NCBI RefSeq assembly: GCF_018474025.1 | Contig: NZ_JAHCTA010000009.1 | Location: forward strand, 1-64,000 | Direction: 5' to 3' | Length of the DNA: 64,000 bases | Source: Alteromonas oceanisediminis | GTDB taxonomy: Bacteria > Pseudomonadota > Gammaproteobacteria > Enterobacterales > Alteromonadaceae | Shown here: positions 8,698 to 17,772 of the stretch, piece by piece | Numbering within the stretch: the stretch's first letter is position 1 | Layout of the letters: each line of letters opens with the position of its first letter | Notes under the pieces: model-generated | What the model saw: the letters and a program-made list of their open reading frames with translations, nothing else | What the model was told of the DNA's origin: nothing | Database searches by the model: none | Made by a program: the position numbers and the translations under genes

Positions 8698-10858
8698 AAC
8701 TGCACATCACACACACGCCGGTTTTGTCCGGCAAGTTGGTTATTTTAATATCACCGCGATGAAATTCAGCAATGATGCGTGCAATGTACAGCCCCAAGCC
8801 TAAATGAACTGAGCCGGGCGGTTCGTTCAGCTGTGCAGAACGGACTGACACCATGCTCTGGAAAAGCTCATTTTGCAGGCCATCGGGCAACAACGGGCCC
8901 TGATTAGTCACGGTAAGAAACGCTTTATTACCCTCGCGCCACAAGTGCAGCGTGATGGGCGTGCTTGTGCTGCTGAATTCAACCGCATTTGAGACAATTT
9001 TATCGAGCATTTGCGCGAACAAATCGGGAACGCCGTTTAGCGGTATCTGAGGCGCACTGCACTTCAAAGTAATCTCATTGGCGGTGTAGATGGTTCGATA
9101 GCTGTCTGCGCACCCATTCACCACGCTAACAACATCAAAAGACACTTTTTCGGTGCTGGCCAATGCCGATTCCAGCCGAGTGGCCTCGCTCATTCGTGTC
9201 AGAATATGGCTGAGCCGGTTGATGCCGCCTAATGCGCGCTCCACAAATGGCTGTTGCTGCTCGGCAGATTTTGCGAGCGACAAATTTTCCAGAGATGATC
9301 GTACAATCGCCACCGGTGTGCGCAATTCATGCGATAGGCGTGACGCCATGTTCTCCAGATACTGGTTATAGTGACTCAACCGATTTAACACATTTCCGAA
9401 GGATGCAGAGAGATCGCCAATTTCATCGAATCGTGCCATCGGCTTGAGCTGGCCGATGATCTTGCCGTTGTCATCAATCACGGCCTCGGTCTGATCGCGC
9501 AGTCGACGGATACGATTCGAAATTCGGGTTGAAAACAGCATGATCATTAAAATGGCTAAGGTCATCACCGCCAACATGCCATGAAACAGTTCTTCCAATG
9601 CCTGATTTCGAACGGTTCGAATGCCATTGGTCGTTTGTTCAACGATCACAGCACCAATCACTTTATCGGCCAAATAAATCGGGTGAGCTGCGCTTAAGAT
9701 GACCGCTTTATTGTCTGGGCTGAGCCGCCACAATGCATCGGCCTGACCTGTCAGCGCGTTGGCGATATCTTTGCCTTGCAGCGCATAAGCATTATCCAAT
9801 TCATCGATAAAGTCGTTACTTGGTTTCGTCAGAACGGTGTAATACAGCGGCAACAGGTAGTTTTGCTCCAGTTGATGCCACCATCGAGGCGCGTTCGACT
9901 GCCTGCGCACGGGCTGCAACCCTACGGCATCCTGAATACTCCCAGAGCGGGCGAGCACGCGCAGGTGCTTGTCTACCACCCAAACACGTGAATTAGTATA
10001 TTGCAGGCTCTTCAACAATCGCTCAATGTCCGTTGACTGTGTGGCGATCGTACCTAAAGACTCCTGTTGATTAGGGTCAGCGGTACCGATAGCGCCCACT
10101 TTCGTTCGCCGGCGTGAATCGTCAACATCGACAAGCGCAAACGCTAAGTCACCGGATGTCATGGCTAACGGAAATCGAATTTCGATATTGTAGCCGTCGG
10201 GTGTATCCACCCAGCGCCCTTGAATGCGGTTTTCATTTCGTAGTGCTTCATAATTATCGACACCAGGTTTTAATTGGTAGCCATTAACCCAGCCGCTAGC
10301 GCGCGGTGAAATCACATAGCGCTGTACCTCAGAGTCTTGTGGAGTCATAGCAATAAGTAAGTGGTCACTCTCATCAACAGCTAAAGAGTTTGGCCCACGA
10401 AAAACCCAGACATCGTCTTTAACCGCAAACATCGCGTAAACCCATTGCTGATACTTGCCCACCGCATGGGTAAATGACAACGTATTCGCTGACATTGATG
10501 CTTGACCGATGTCAGGTATTTGATGTTGCTCATCATAAAAGCGCGTCAGCGGTAATGCTGACGTCCAGTCATTAAATTGCCCATCAAGTTTGATCGGTTC
10601 TCGCATCGGAACAGCGTAAAGATCGGTCCCCGGCCGCACAGTCTCGCGCTGGGTGGCGGGCGAGCTAAACAAGTTTTCGCGCTCGTGCAGTGCAGTAGCC
10701 ACGGCTCGCGCCGTACCGATCATGGTTTGCTCTTGACCACTGCGCAAGTAGGCTTCTAACTCCCACACATAGCGATAACCGATGAGCGGAATAGCGAGCA
10801 GAAAACCTGACATCAACAGCAGTTGAAAACGGATGGGAACGCGTAAACGAAGTTTCAT
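8687..10858 (-). CDS. pdsS: Sensor histidine kinase PdsS of the proteobacterial dedicated sortase system
   Basis: This 723-residue membrane kinase has one helix at about residues 10-28, then a large periplasmic region whose beginning (PIKLDGQFNDW..) resembles a CBM9-like carbohydrate-binding domain. A second helix near residue 440, a HAMP segment, the phospho-acceptor motif SHELRTP and an ATPase domain ending in LGLGLYIA follow. This long architecture with a CBM9-like input domain is that of the histidine kinase of the proteobacterial dedicated sortase system. It starts 2 bp after the response regulator stop codon, so the two are cotranscribed. The ligand is unknown. No sortase gene is nearby. 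Confidence 0.85.
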   Translation of the reverse strand: MKLRLRVPIRFQLLLMSGFLLAIPLIGYRYVWELEAYLRSGQEQTMIGTARAVATALHERENLFSSPATQRETVRPGTDLYAVPMREPIKLDGQFNDWTSALPLTRFYDEQHQIPDIGQASMSANTLSFTHAVGKYQQWVYAMFAVKDDVWVFRGPNSLAVDESDHLLIAMTPQDSEVQRYVISPRASGWVNGYQLKPGVDNYEALRNENRIQGRWVDTPDGYNIEIRFPLAMTSGDLAFALVDVDDSRRRTKVGAIGTADPNQQESLGTIATQSTDIERLLKSLQYTNSRVWVVDKHLRVLARSGSIQDAVGLQPVRRQSNAPRWWHQLEQNYLLPLYYTVLTKPSNDFIDELDNAYALQGKDIANALTGQADALWRLSPDNKAVILSAAHPIYLADKVIGAVIVEQTTNGIRTVRNQALEELFHGMLAVMTLAILMIMLFSTRISNRIRRLRDQTEAVIDDNGKIIGQLKPMARFDEIGDLSASFGNVLNRLSHYNQYLENMASRLSHELRTPVAIVRSSLENLSLAKSAEQQQPFVERALGGINRLSHILTRMSEATRLESALASTEKVSFDVVSVVNGCADSYRTIYTANEITLKCSAPQIPLNGVPDLFAQMLDKIVSNAVEFSSTSTPITLHLWREGNKAFLTVTNQGPLLPDGLQNELFQSMVSVRSAQLNEPPGSVHLGLGLYIARIIAEFHRGDIKITNLPDKTGVCVMCSFML

Positions 10859-10860
10859 TA

Positions 10861-11559
10861 CTATGAGGTCGTTGGGCTACGCCAGCGGTATCCCATACCA
10901 TAGAGCGTTTCAATCGCATCGAAGTGTGGATCGATTTGCACAAATTTTTGTCGGATACGCTTGATGTGTGATGTGATCGTCGTGTCATCGACCACCATTT
11001 TTGAGTCATCCATCAATTGCTGACGACTCTTCACGTGTCCGTGATGTTTTGCCAAAGAAAATAACATCCAAAATTCAGTGACGGTCAGGTCAACCGGCAC
11101 GTCGCGCCAACTGACTTGCATGCGATTACTATCAATGGACAGCTCATCAACGTGAATAATGCTGCTTTGGTCGATCGGCTTATTACTGAGCTCAAGCCGT
11201 CTGAACAATGCCGAAATTCGGGCAAGCAGGTGGGGCAATGAAATATCTTTGGTTAAATAGTCATCTGCGCCCATGCGCAGCCCACAGACGGTATCAATAT
11301 CGTTATCGCGCGCCGTAAAAAATATAATGGGTAAACTGGCTGAAATTTGTCGAAGCGCCTGACACAGACGAAATCCGCCGTCATGCTCGTGTTTTAAGCC
11401 GATATCAATAATCACCAAATCGGGCAGGCGCTCATTCAGTGCTTTCTCTGCATCTGCGCGATTATCGTAACCGGTGACGTGGTACCCCTGGCTCTTAAGC
11501 GCTTCGGTGTAGTTTTCTCTTAGCGCGACATCATCTTCAACCAGTACAATTTTTTTCAT
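10861..11559 (-). CDS. pdsR: Response regulator PdsR (OmpR-type)
   Basis: This 232-residue regulator has a receiver domain (acidic pair ED at residues 8-9, phosphorylated Asp in LVIIDIG, Lys in YLTKDIS) and a C-terminal OmpR/PhoB winged helix ending GMGYRW. I chose the ATG at 11559, where the receiver begins; a longer reading from 11649 would add 30 unrelated residues. No clear Shine-Dalgarno sequence is seen before it. With PdsS it forms a two-component pair, and the divergent pdsO is the obvious target across the shared 265-bp region. Confidence 0.88.
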   Translation of the reverse strand: MKKIVLVEDDVALRENYTEALKSQGYHVTGYDNRADAEKALNERLPDLVIIDIGLKHEHDGGFRLCQALRQISASLPIIFFTARDNDIDTVCGLRMGADDYLTKDISLPHLLARISALFRRLELSNKPIDQSSIIHVDELSIDSNRMQVSWRDVPVDLTVTEFWMLFSLAKHHGHVKSRQQLMDDSKMVVDDTTITSHIKRIRQKFVQIDPHFDAIETLYGMGYRWRSPTTS

Positions 11560-11824
11560 GTTGTTGTTACTAATATTTGCCCAAGCCCTATTGTACCGCA
11601 GAAAAGCAATGCTGCTGACTTCGTGACACAAATTCCACGATGCTGCCACATTTTCGCCACATTAGGTGCTACAAACCGAATGATTTGGTCTCAACCGGTT
11701 TCGCCATAATGTCGACATAATTGTTCAGCAGATTGCCTCAATCCAGCCATGGTGGTGACAAGATTGATTGTTTTAATCAACCTAACAAAAACAGACTGTG
11801 GTTCAGCCACGAAAGGAAATTATC
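11560..11824. promoter_or_regulatory. Divergent control region pdsR / pdsO
   Basis: This 265-bp gap separates the divergent pdsR and pdsO genes and must hold both promoters. An AACCGGTT palindrome and two similar words (CGCCACATTA near 11650 and CGCCATAATG near 11703) are candidate PdsR sites, but no motif is convincing enough to name. Confidence 0.45.
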
Positions 11825-12544
11825 ATGAAAACAACACGTCATCTTTTTACTGCCTCAGCGATTGCCTTAGCGTTAACCGTGAGCCCTTTAGCGGCAGCGA
11901 AGCAAGGTGAGAATGAGTCCAAATCGAACACCGCATTAGTTGGCGGTGCGACCGGTGCCACTATGGGCGCGATTGCAGCAGGTCCTATCGGTGCTGTGGT
12001 TGGTGGCGTTATTGGGTTAATGCTGGGGAATGGTGCGCAGCAAGATCAGGAAATTGCCTCGGCTAAAGCCGCATTGACAGAAAGCCAGCGCTCGCTAACT
12101 GCACTGAATCAGGAATTGGTTGCGTGGCAGCAAAAAGCGATGACGCAAACGGTCAGTGCAAGCGAACCCGTCTCACAACTGTTACCAGAGCTGAAAACAA
12201 CGGTGCAGTTTCGTACTGGAAAGAGTCAATTGGAAGCCTCGTACGCAACGCAATTGAATTTGGTTGGTGAGCTGTTAAAAAGTTTTGATGACTTAGCTGT
12301 GCACATTACTGGCTATACCGACCCTCGTGGCAATGACGCCGATAATATTGCCTTGTCTCAGGCGCGGGCGAGTGCGGTACAACAGGCCCTGTTAGACCAA
12401 GGCGTTGACGCTGATAAAATTTCAATCAGCGGCATGGGTGAGCGTGGTGCTTCGAATGAGCAGTCACTTGAGCAGTATTTCTTTGACCGCAAAGCAGTGC
12501 TGATGATTGCACCTCGCGGTAAAGTGTTGACCGCGAAACAATAG
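11825..12544 (+). CDS. pdsO: Sortase-system OmpA-like protein PdsO
   Basis: This 239-residue protein has a signal peptide (cleavage near PLAAA-K), a glycine-rich segment of alternating G and A at about residues 35-65 (glycine-zipper-like, possibly membrane-inserted), a short helix-forming linker and a C-terminal OmpA/MotB peptidoglycan-binding domain with ITGYTDPRGN and SQARA.AVQ landmarks. This is the architecture of PdsO of the dedicated sortase system. AAGGAAA precedes the ATG; an upstream in-frame ATG at 11798 is less likely. It is divergent from pdsRS, which supports the assignment. Confidence 0.85.
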   Translation: MKTTRHLFTASAIALALTVSPLAAAKQGENESKSNTALVGGATGATMGAIAAGPIGAVVGGVIGLMLGNGAQQDQEIASAKAALTESQRSLTALNQELVAWQQKAMTQTVSASEPVSQLLPELKTTVQFRTGKSQLEASYATQLNLVGELLKSFDDLAVHITGYTDPRGNDADNIALSQARASAVQQALLDQGVDADKISISGMGERGASNEQSLEQYFFDRKAVLMIAPRGKVLTAKQ

Positions 12545-12570
12545 CTTGCTATCCAACCGATAACACCAAA

Positions 12571-12597
12571 GCCCAGCAAATAACGCTGGGCTTTTTT
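12571..12597 (+). terminator. Terminator after pdsO
   Basis: GCCCAGC and GCTGGGC form a 7-bp stem with loop AAATAAC, followed by TTTTTT. Confidence 0.85.
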
Positions 12598-12714
12598 ATA
12601 TGTGAGGTTTTTTCAGTCTGACACGGAGACTTGAATTTTGGCATAATGGTTATACTTAACTCTTCACCGTTTAAAAGGCAGCAAAGCTGTCTTTGTACTG
12701 ACACTGGATGAAAC

Positions 12715-13647
12715 ATGTTTGCACTGGATATATCAGGCCTCACCAAAACATATAAAGGTGGCGTGCAGGCGCTCAGAGGCGTCGACCTTCAAGTCAAGGA
12801 AGGTGATTTTTTTGCACTCTTGGGCCCGAATGGCGCAGGCAAGTCAACCACAATTGGCGTTATCGCCTCACTGGTGAACAAAAGCAGCGGTGATGTGAAT
12901 GTGTTTGGACATTCCATTGACACAGCACTTGAAAGCGCGAAGTCGTGTATCGGGCTGGTGCCTCAGGAATTTAATTTCAATCAATTTGAAACGCTGCAAC
13001 AGATTATGCTCAATCAAGCCGGCTATTATGGCGTACCGCGTTCGGTCGCGAAGGAACGCGCGGAAGTCTACTTGAAGCAGTTGGACCTGTGGGAGAAGCG
13101 CAACGCGGCTGCGCGTGAATTGTCGGGTGGAATGAAGCGCCGCTTAATGATTGCTCGCGCGCTGATGCACGAACCCAAAATGCTCATCCTCGATGAACCT
13201 ACCGCCGGTGTGGATATCGAAATACGCCGTTCAATGTGGAAGTTTTTAAAACAGATCAATGACCAAGGCATTACCATCATTCTGACTACCCATTATCTTG
13301 AAGAAGCCGAAATGTTGTGTCGCAATATTGCCATTATTGATAAAGGCAACATTGTCGAAAACACCAGTATGAAGTCGCTGCTTTCGAAATTGAATGTAGA
13401 AACTTTTGTGCTGGATATTGCGCCGGTGAAGAGCGCACCCGAATTAAACGGTTTTACATCTCGACTGATAGATGATCATACGCTGGAAGTCGATGTGGAG
13501 AAGTCAGAAGGGCTTAATCCCGTGTTTACTCAACTGAGTACCCAAGGTGTGCAAGTCATGAGTATGCGCAACAAATCAAACCGCTTGGAAGAGCTGTTCG
13601 TGCGGTTGGTAGAGTCGGGAAGACAGGCTCAGGGGGATGCGGCATGA
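12715..13647 (+). CDS. yadG: ABC transporter ATP-binding protein (YadG-like)
   Basis: This 310-residue ATPase has Walker A GPNGAGKST at about residues 38-46, signature LSGGMKRRL, Walker B MLILDEPTAGVD and a H-loop TTHY. Length and sequence match YadG, the ATPase of the YadGH exporter, whose substrate is unknown. The permease gene overlaps its end by 4 bp (ATGA), giving translational coupling. The Shine-Dalgarno sequence before the ATG is weak. Confidence 0.88.
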   Translation: MFALDISGLTKTYKGGVQALRGVDLQVKEGDFFALLGPNGAGKSTTIGVIASLVNKSSGDVNVFGHSIDTALESAKSCIGLVPQEFNFNQFETLQQIMLNQAGYYGVPRSVAKERAEVYLKQLDLWEKRNAAARELSGGMKRRLMIARALMHEPKMLILDEPTAGVDIEIRRSMWKFLKQINDQGITIILTTHYLEEAEMLCRNIAIIDKGNIVENTSMKSLLSKLNVETFVLDIAPVKSAPELNGFTSRLIDDHTLEVDVEKSEGLNPVFTQLSTQGVQVMSMRNKSNRLEELFVRLVESGRQAQGDAA

Positions 13648-14414
13648 ATCATCTATATTTTGTGGCGTTACGCACTATCTGGATTAAAGAGTGCACGCGT
13701 TTTTTACGCATCTGGATCCAAACCCTGGTGCCACCGGCTATCACCATGAGTTTGTATTTTGTGATTTTCGGTAGCTTAATTGGCAGTCGAATTGGCACCA
13801 TGGGCGGCTTCAGTTACATGGAGTTTATCGTGCCGGGTCTGATCATGATGGCAATCATCACCAATAGCTATTCCAACGTGTCATCGTCCTTTTTCAGTGC
13901 CAAGTTTCAGCGTAACGTCGAGGAATTGCTCGTTGCGCCAGTTCCCACGTGGGTCATCATCATGGGCTTCGTTGGCGGCGGTGTCGCGCGGGCAATGCTC
14001 ATCGGCGTTATCGTCACCTGCGTGTCGATGTTTTTTGTTGATGTACATATTCACCACTTCGGTGTGATTATTCTGACTTTAATCCTCACCAGCACCCTTT
14101 TCGCTACGGCGGGATTGATCAATGCAATTTACGCAAAAACGTTCGACGACATCAGTATGGTGCCGACCTTTGTACTGACCCCACTGACTTACTTGGGTGG
14201 GGTATTTTACTCGTTGAGTTTGCTGCCTGAGTTCTGGCAATGGGTAAGCAAAGCAAACCCAGTGGTCTACATGGTGAACGGCTTTCGGTATGGTTTTCTG
14301 GGAGTGTCTGACGTGAATGTTGGCATTTCTGTAGCGCTACTGATTGGCTTTAACGCCATTTTGTTCAGTATTGCCTACGTGCTTCTGCAACGTGGCACCG
14401 GAATACGTAGCTAG
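13644..14414 (+). CDS. yadH: ABC-2 type permease (YadH-like)
   Basis: This 256-residue protein with six hydrophobic helices is an ABC-2 permease; the segment TPLTYLGGVFYSLS near residue 170 is a hallmark of the family. It has the same length as YadH. With YadG it should form a homodimeric exporter of unknown substrate in the inner membrane. Its TAG stop shares a base with the GTG start of the next gene. Confidence 0.88.
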   Translation: MNHLYFVALRTIWIKECTRFLRIWIQTLVPPAITMSLYFVIFGSLIGSRIGTMGGFSYMEFIVPGLIMMAIITNSYSNVSSSFFSAKFQRNVEELLVAPVPTWVIIMGFVGGGVARAMLIGVIVTCVSMFFVDVHIHHFGVIILTLILTSTLFATAGLINAIYAKTFDDISMVPTFVLTPLTYLGGVFYSLSLLPEFWQWVSKANPVVYMVNGFRYGFLGVSDVNVGISVALLIGFNAILFSIAYVLLQRGTGIRS

Positions 14415-15073
14415 TGCACAGTCAAGCAAGAGCTGTTACGACCACACAACTTGCGCCGCACGAAAAAGTCGCTGAATTGGCATTGCGCTACCGAGACAGT
14501 CACACACACAAACCCGTCAGTGAGCACACGCAGAATGCTTTTGGCGAAGTCAGCGATTGGTTAGGCGACTGGCGGGGAGAGTTAATCATTGATGCCTGTT
14601 GCGGCGTGGGCGAGAGCACTGCCAAGATTGCCCGGCTTTATCCTGATGCTCGGATTATCGGTATCGACAAATCAGCCGCTAGATTGAATAAGCACGACCA
14701 TTACGCCACTACGGCGCAAAATTACTGCACTGTGCGTGCTGATGTGATCGATTTCTGGCATTTGGCGGTGCAGCACAAGTGGCGCACCACTCGGCAATTT
14801 TTGCTTTACCCGAATCCCTATCCAAAACCGGCGCAGTTACAAAAACGCTGGCATGCCAGTTCGTCCTTGCCTCATATCGTGGCATTGGGAGGCGAGATCC
14901 GTGTTCGCAGCAATTGGTTACTCTATTTGCAGGAGTTTGGGATTGCGCTAAGCGTTTATGATAAGCCCTCTTGTATCAGCAAGATTGATAACCAAGCGCC
15001 ACTGACGCCGTTTGAACGTAAGTATCAGGAAAGCCAGCAGGATTGTTGGGAGTTACGTGCTGCGTTGAACTAG
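14414..15073 (+). CDS. TrmB-like SAM-dependent methyltransferase
   Basis: This 219-residue protein has a SAM-binding motif IIDACCGVGESTAKIA at about residues 58-73 and a later YPNPYPKP segment that corresponds to the FPDPWPK-like motif of the tRNA (guanine-N7) methyltransferase family TrmB. It is thus a TrmB-family member, but the substitutions and the position in a yadGH operon suggest a divergent paralogue, and true TrmB may be elsewhere. It starts at GTG 14414, overlapping the yadH stop. Its last bases overlap the convergent EAL gene by 4 bp. Confidence 0.75.
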   Translation: MHSQARAVTTTQLAPHEKVAELALRYRDSHTHKPVSEHTQNAFGEVSDWLGDWRGELIIDACCGVGESTAKIARLYPDARIIGIDKSAARLNKHDHYATTAQNYCTVRADVIDFWHLAVQHKWRTTRQFLLYPNPYPKPAQLQKRWHASSSLPHIVALGGEIRVRSNWLLYLQEFGIALSVYDKPSCISKIDNQAPLTPFERKYQESQQDCWELRAALN

Positions 15074-15792
15074 GAAGTTGGCTTGACTGTGGGGTAGGGA
15101 TGGGAAAACAAAAAGCCTTGAGCATATCGAATTGACAGCGTTTTTATTAAGGCTAAAGCGGCTTCATCTTCGATGTGTTCAGCAACCACACAAACGTTAA
15201 ATTCATGGGCTTTTTCACACACGTGCTCAACGAAGTCTCTGACGGCCGCATCTTGCCCACAGTGTTGGATCAACGCACCGCTGAGCTTAACGCCAGTGAT
15301 GGGCAAGCGCAGAAGTCGTCCAATGTTGACGGAGGAAGCGCCCAGATTATCAATGAAAACCCCAATGCCGCAGTCCTGACATAAAGAGACAAACTGCGTA
15401 AGTTCACGTTCATGCTTTAACGCAGCATGCGCGGTTAACTCTACGCTAATACGTTCGCTGTGGGGATATTCGGCAATCAAATCCCTGATGAAAGGCATTA
15501 GATTGGGATTGAGTAAATCTTGTGTGTCGAGATTAATATTCCAGCGCATCGTATTGTGGCGGAAGTATTGTGCGCTTTGTAGCATCATCGTTTCGGTCAG
15601 CGCATATACCCAATTGTTACGCTCAACTAAACTCAAAAATTGGCTTGGTAGAAACGTATGTTCCTGCTCATTGATTAAACGCGCCAGACATTCGTAGCGC
15701 CACACGCTACCCGCGTGCAAATCCATGATTGGCTGAAAAAAAGGCACAATTCGTTCAAGCGTAAAACTTTCTGTGATCTCTTTTATTGGCAT
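15070..15792 (-). CDS. Degenerate EAL domain protein
   Basis: This 240-residue protein is a stand-alone EAL domain. The EAL position reads YECLARL and the Asn, Glu and QGFLFS positions of active enzymes are kept. However, the metal-binding DDFG loop reads IDNLG, and the usual KID segment reads VKLSGAL, so two catalytic acidic positions are altered. It is therefore probably unable to hydrolyse cyclic di-GMP and may instead bind it or act by protein contact (inference). It has no membrane or sensor domain. It is convergent with, and overlaps by 4 bp, the TrmB-like gene. Confidence 0.8.
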   Translation of the reverse strand: MPIKEITESFTLERIVPFFQPIMDLHAGSVWRYECLARLINEQEHTFLPSQFLSLVERNNWVYALTETMMLQSAQYFRHNTMRWNINLDTQDLLNPNLMPFIRDLIAEYPHSERISVELTAHAALKHERELTQFVSLCQDCGIGVFIDNLGASSVNIGRLLRLPITGVKLSGALIQHCGQDAAVRDFVEHVCEKAHEFNVCVVAEHIEDEAALALIKTLSIRYAQGFLFSHPYPTVKPTS

Positions 15793-15970
15793 TCAGTAGA
15801 TATCCCATGATGTCTGGGTACTGACTATAGCAGATTGGAATCGGAACGCCACGCGGGTTTATAGTCGGAATGAGTGGCAATAATTTGGTTAATTGTGCCA
15901 TCTAAGGTAAAGTCCGCGATCACCAAATCTTTTGGTCTTCGTTCTAATCTACGGTGTTTAAGGATCCTGT

Positions 15971-17584
15971 GTGAGTAAAGCACAAGTCAGTATGAGCCAC
16001 CTTATTCGGGTGTTCACCAAGCCTGAGCAATTAAGCTCTACGCTGGCTAAAATTGAGCAGCAGTTATCAGACAATCTTGCGGATTTTCTGTCTCAGCATG
16101 TGGTTGCCAAAAAGACGTCTTTGGAAGAAATCGAGAAAGATTTTGACAGTGCTGTGGTGCCTGAGTCGCCTGAGTTTGTTTCGACACACGCGGAAGTACT
16201 ACTGGACAAACTGGTAGCGCATTCAGTGAACACCTATTCACCCACGTTTATTGGTCATATGACCTCAGCGCTTCCTTATTTCCACCTGCCATTGGCAAAA
16301 CTGATGGTGGGGCTGAATCAGAACCTGGTTAAAATCGAAACATCAAAGGCATTTACGCCTTTGGAACGACAAGTGTTGGGTATCATGCATAATCTGGTTT
16401 ACCGACAACCAGAATCGTTCTATCAAAAACACCTGCACAGTGCGCAGCATTCTTTAGGGGCTTTTTGTTCGGGGGGCACCGTCGCCAATATGACGGCGCT
16501 GTGGGTTGCGCGTAACAATTTGCTTGGGCCAGATAAAGGCTTTTCTGGCGTTTCAAGAGCTGGACTCGCCAATGCTTACCGCCATTACGGCATCGAAGGT
16601 ATAGGCGTCATTAGCTCTAAACGAGGTCATTACTCGTTAGCGAAAGCGATGGATCTTCTCGGTGTGGGCCGGGATTCGATGATTACTCTCGATTGCCCCT
16701 CTCAGACGTTATCGGCCGAAAAAGCATTAGCAGAGGGCAAGAAGTATCAACAATCGGGTAAGAAATTATTAGCTATCGTAGGCGTTGCTGGAACCACCGA
16801 GACCGGCCATGTTGATCCGCTTGATGAACTGGCAGACGTGGCAAAAGAGCTTGGTTGCTGGTTTCATGTTGATGCAGCCTGGGGCGGTGCCACCTTATTT
16901 TCTGAACGATACCGAGATAAGCTCAAGGGCATTGAACGTGCTGACTCGATTACACTCGACGCGCATAAACAGATGTATGTGCCAATGGGTGCAGGAATGG
17001 CGTTGTTCAAAGATCCAAAGCACAGTAATTCGGTTCGTCATCATGCTCAGTATATTTTACGACAAGGTTCTAAAGATCTTGGCTCAACCACGCTGGAAGG
17101 TTCGCGCAATGGAATGGCCATGCTGGTGTATGCATCGCTGCATATATTGGGGCGGGAAGGCTACGAACTGCTGATTAATGAAAGTATCGAAAAAGCACGC
17201 CGTTTTGCTGATTTGATTACGCAGCACGCTAATTTTGAACTGGTCACCTCGCCAACACTGTCGCTTCTCACCTATCGGGTTCTGCCGCAAGGCCTCAGCG
17301 AGACGCTACAACGGGCACCACATCAGCAGCGACAAGTCATCAATGAACTCGTTGATCAATTGACTGTGACCGTGCAAAAACAGCAGCGCGAAGCAGGTAA
17401 ATCTTTTGTATCTCGAACCCGACTTTCGACCCACACCTACGCAGATTCGCCAGTAACGGTGTTTCGAGTCGTATTGGCCAATCCACTCACGACCGATGAA
17501 GATTTAGCGCATATTCTTGAAGAGCAGCTTACCATTGCTCAAACCACACAGACGTGGACAAAGCTGCAAAACTATTTAACCTAA
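15971..17584 (+). CDS. panP: PLP-dependent aspartate 1-decarboxylase PanP
   Basis: This 537-residue group II PLP decarboxylase has the cofactor Lys in LDAHKQMY and the WFHVDAAWGG segment that holds the Asp binding the pyridine ring. Length and sequence fit the putative aspartate 1-decarboxylase (PanP) that replaces the pyruvoyl enzyme PanD in several marine gammaproteobacteria, making beta-alanine for pantothenate. Its position beside panC and panB, convergent with them, strongly supports this. It starts at GTG 15971 with AAGGA eight bases upstream. A glutamate decarboxylase-like role is less likely. Confidence 0.88.
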   Translation: MSKAQVSMSHLIRVFTKPEQLSSTLAKIEQQLSDNLADFLSQHVVAKKTSLEEIEKDFDSAVVPESPEFVSTHAEVLLDKLVAHSVNTYSPTFIGHMTSALPYFHLPLAKLMVGLNQNLVKIETSKAFTPLERQVLGIMHNLVYRQPESFYQKHLHSAQHSLGAFCSGGTVANMTALWVARNNLLGPDKGFSGVSRAGLANAYRHYGIEGIGVISSKRGHYSLAKAMDLLGVGRDSMITLDCPSQTLSAEKALAEGKKYQQSGKKLLAIVGVAGTTETGHVDPLDELADVAKELGCWFHVDAAWGGATLFSERYRDKLKGIERADSITLDAHKQMYVPMGAGMALFKDPKHSNSVRHHAQYILRQGSKDLGSTTLEGSRNGMAMLVYASLHILGREGYELLINESIEKARRFADLITQHANFELVTSPTLSLLTYRVLPQGLSETLQRAPHQQRQVINELVDQLTVTVQKQQREAGKSFVSRTRLSTHTYADSPVTVFRVVLANPLTTDEDLAHILEEQLTIAQTTQTWTKLQNYLT

Positions 17585-17688
17585 ACTTGGGATAAGCATT
17601 CTGCAAGACTGTGAATTGATAGCTTATCTTAATTAAAGCTGGCCAACAGTGCCTTAATCTCAAGGTTTAGGCCCAGCGCTCGGGTCGA

Positions 17689-17728
17689 GTCCCAATAATC
17701 CACGCTTTTTGTTGTGAGCTATTGGGAC
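17689..17728. repeat. 9-bp perfect inverted repeat
   Basis: GTCCCAATA at 17689-17697 and TATTGGGAC at 17720-17728 are perfectly inverted with a 22-nt spacer. It lies in the convergent gap between panP and panC. It has no T run at the stem, so a terminator is only one possibility. Confidence 0.4.
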
Positions 17729-17772
17729 CTCTACGTTGCATGATATGAAAGAACAACAGACCCTAGGCTAAA

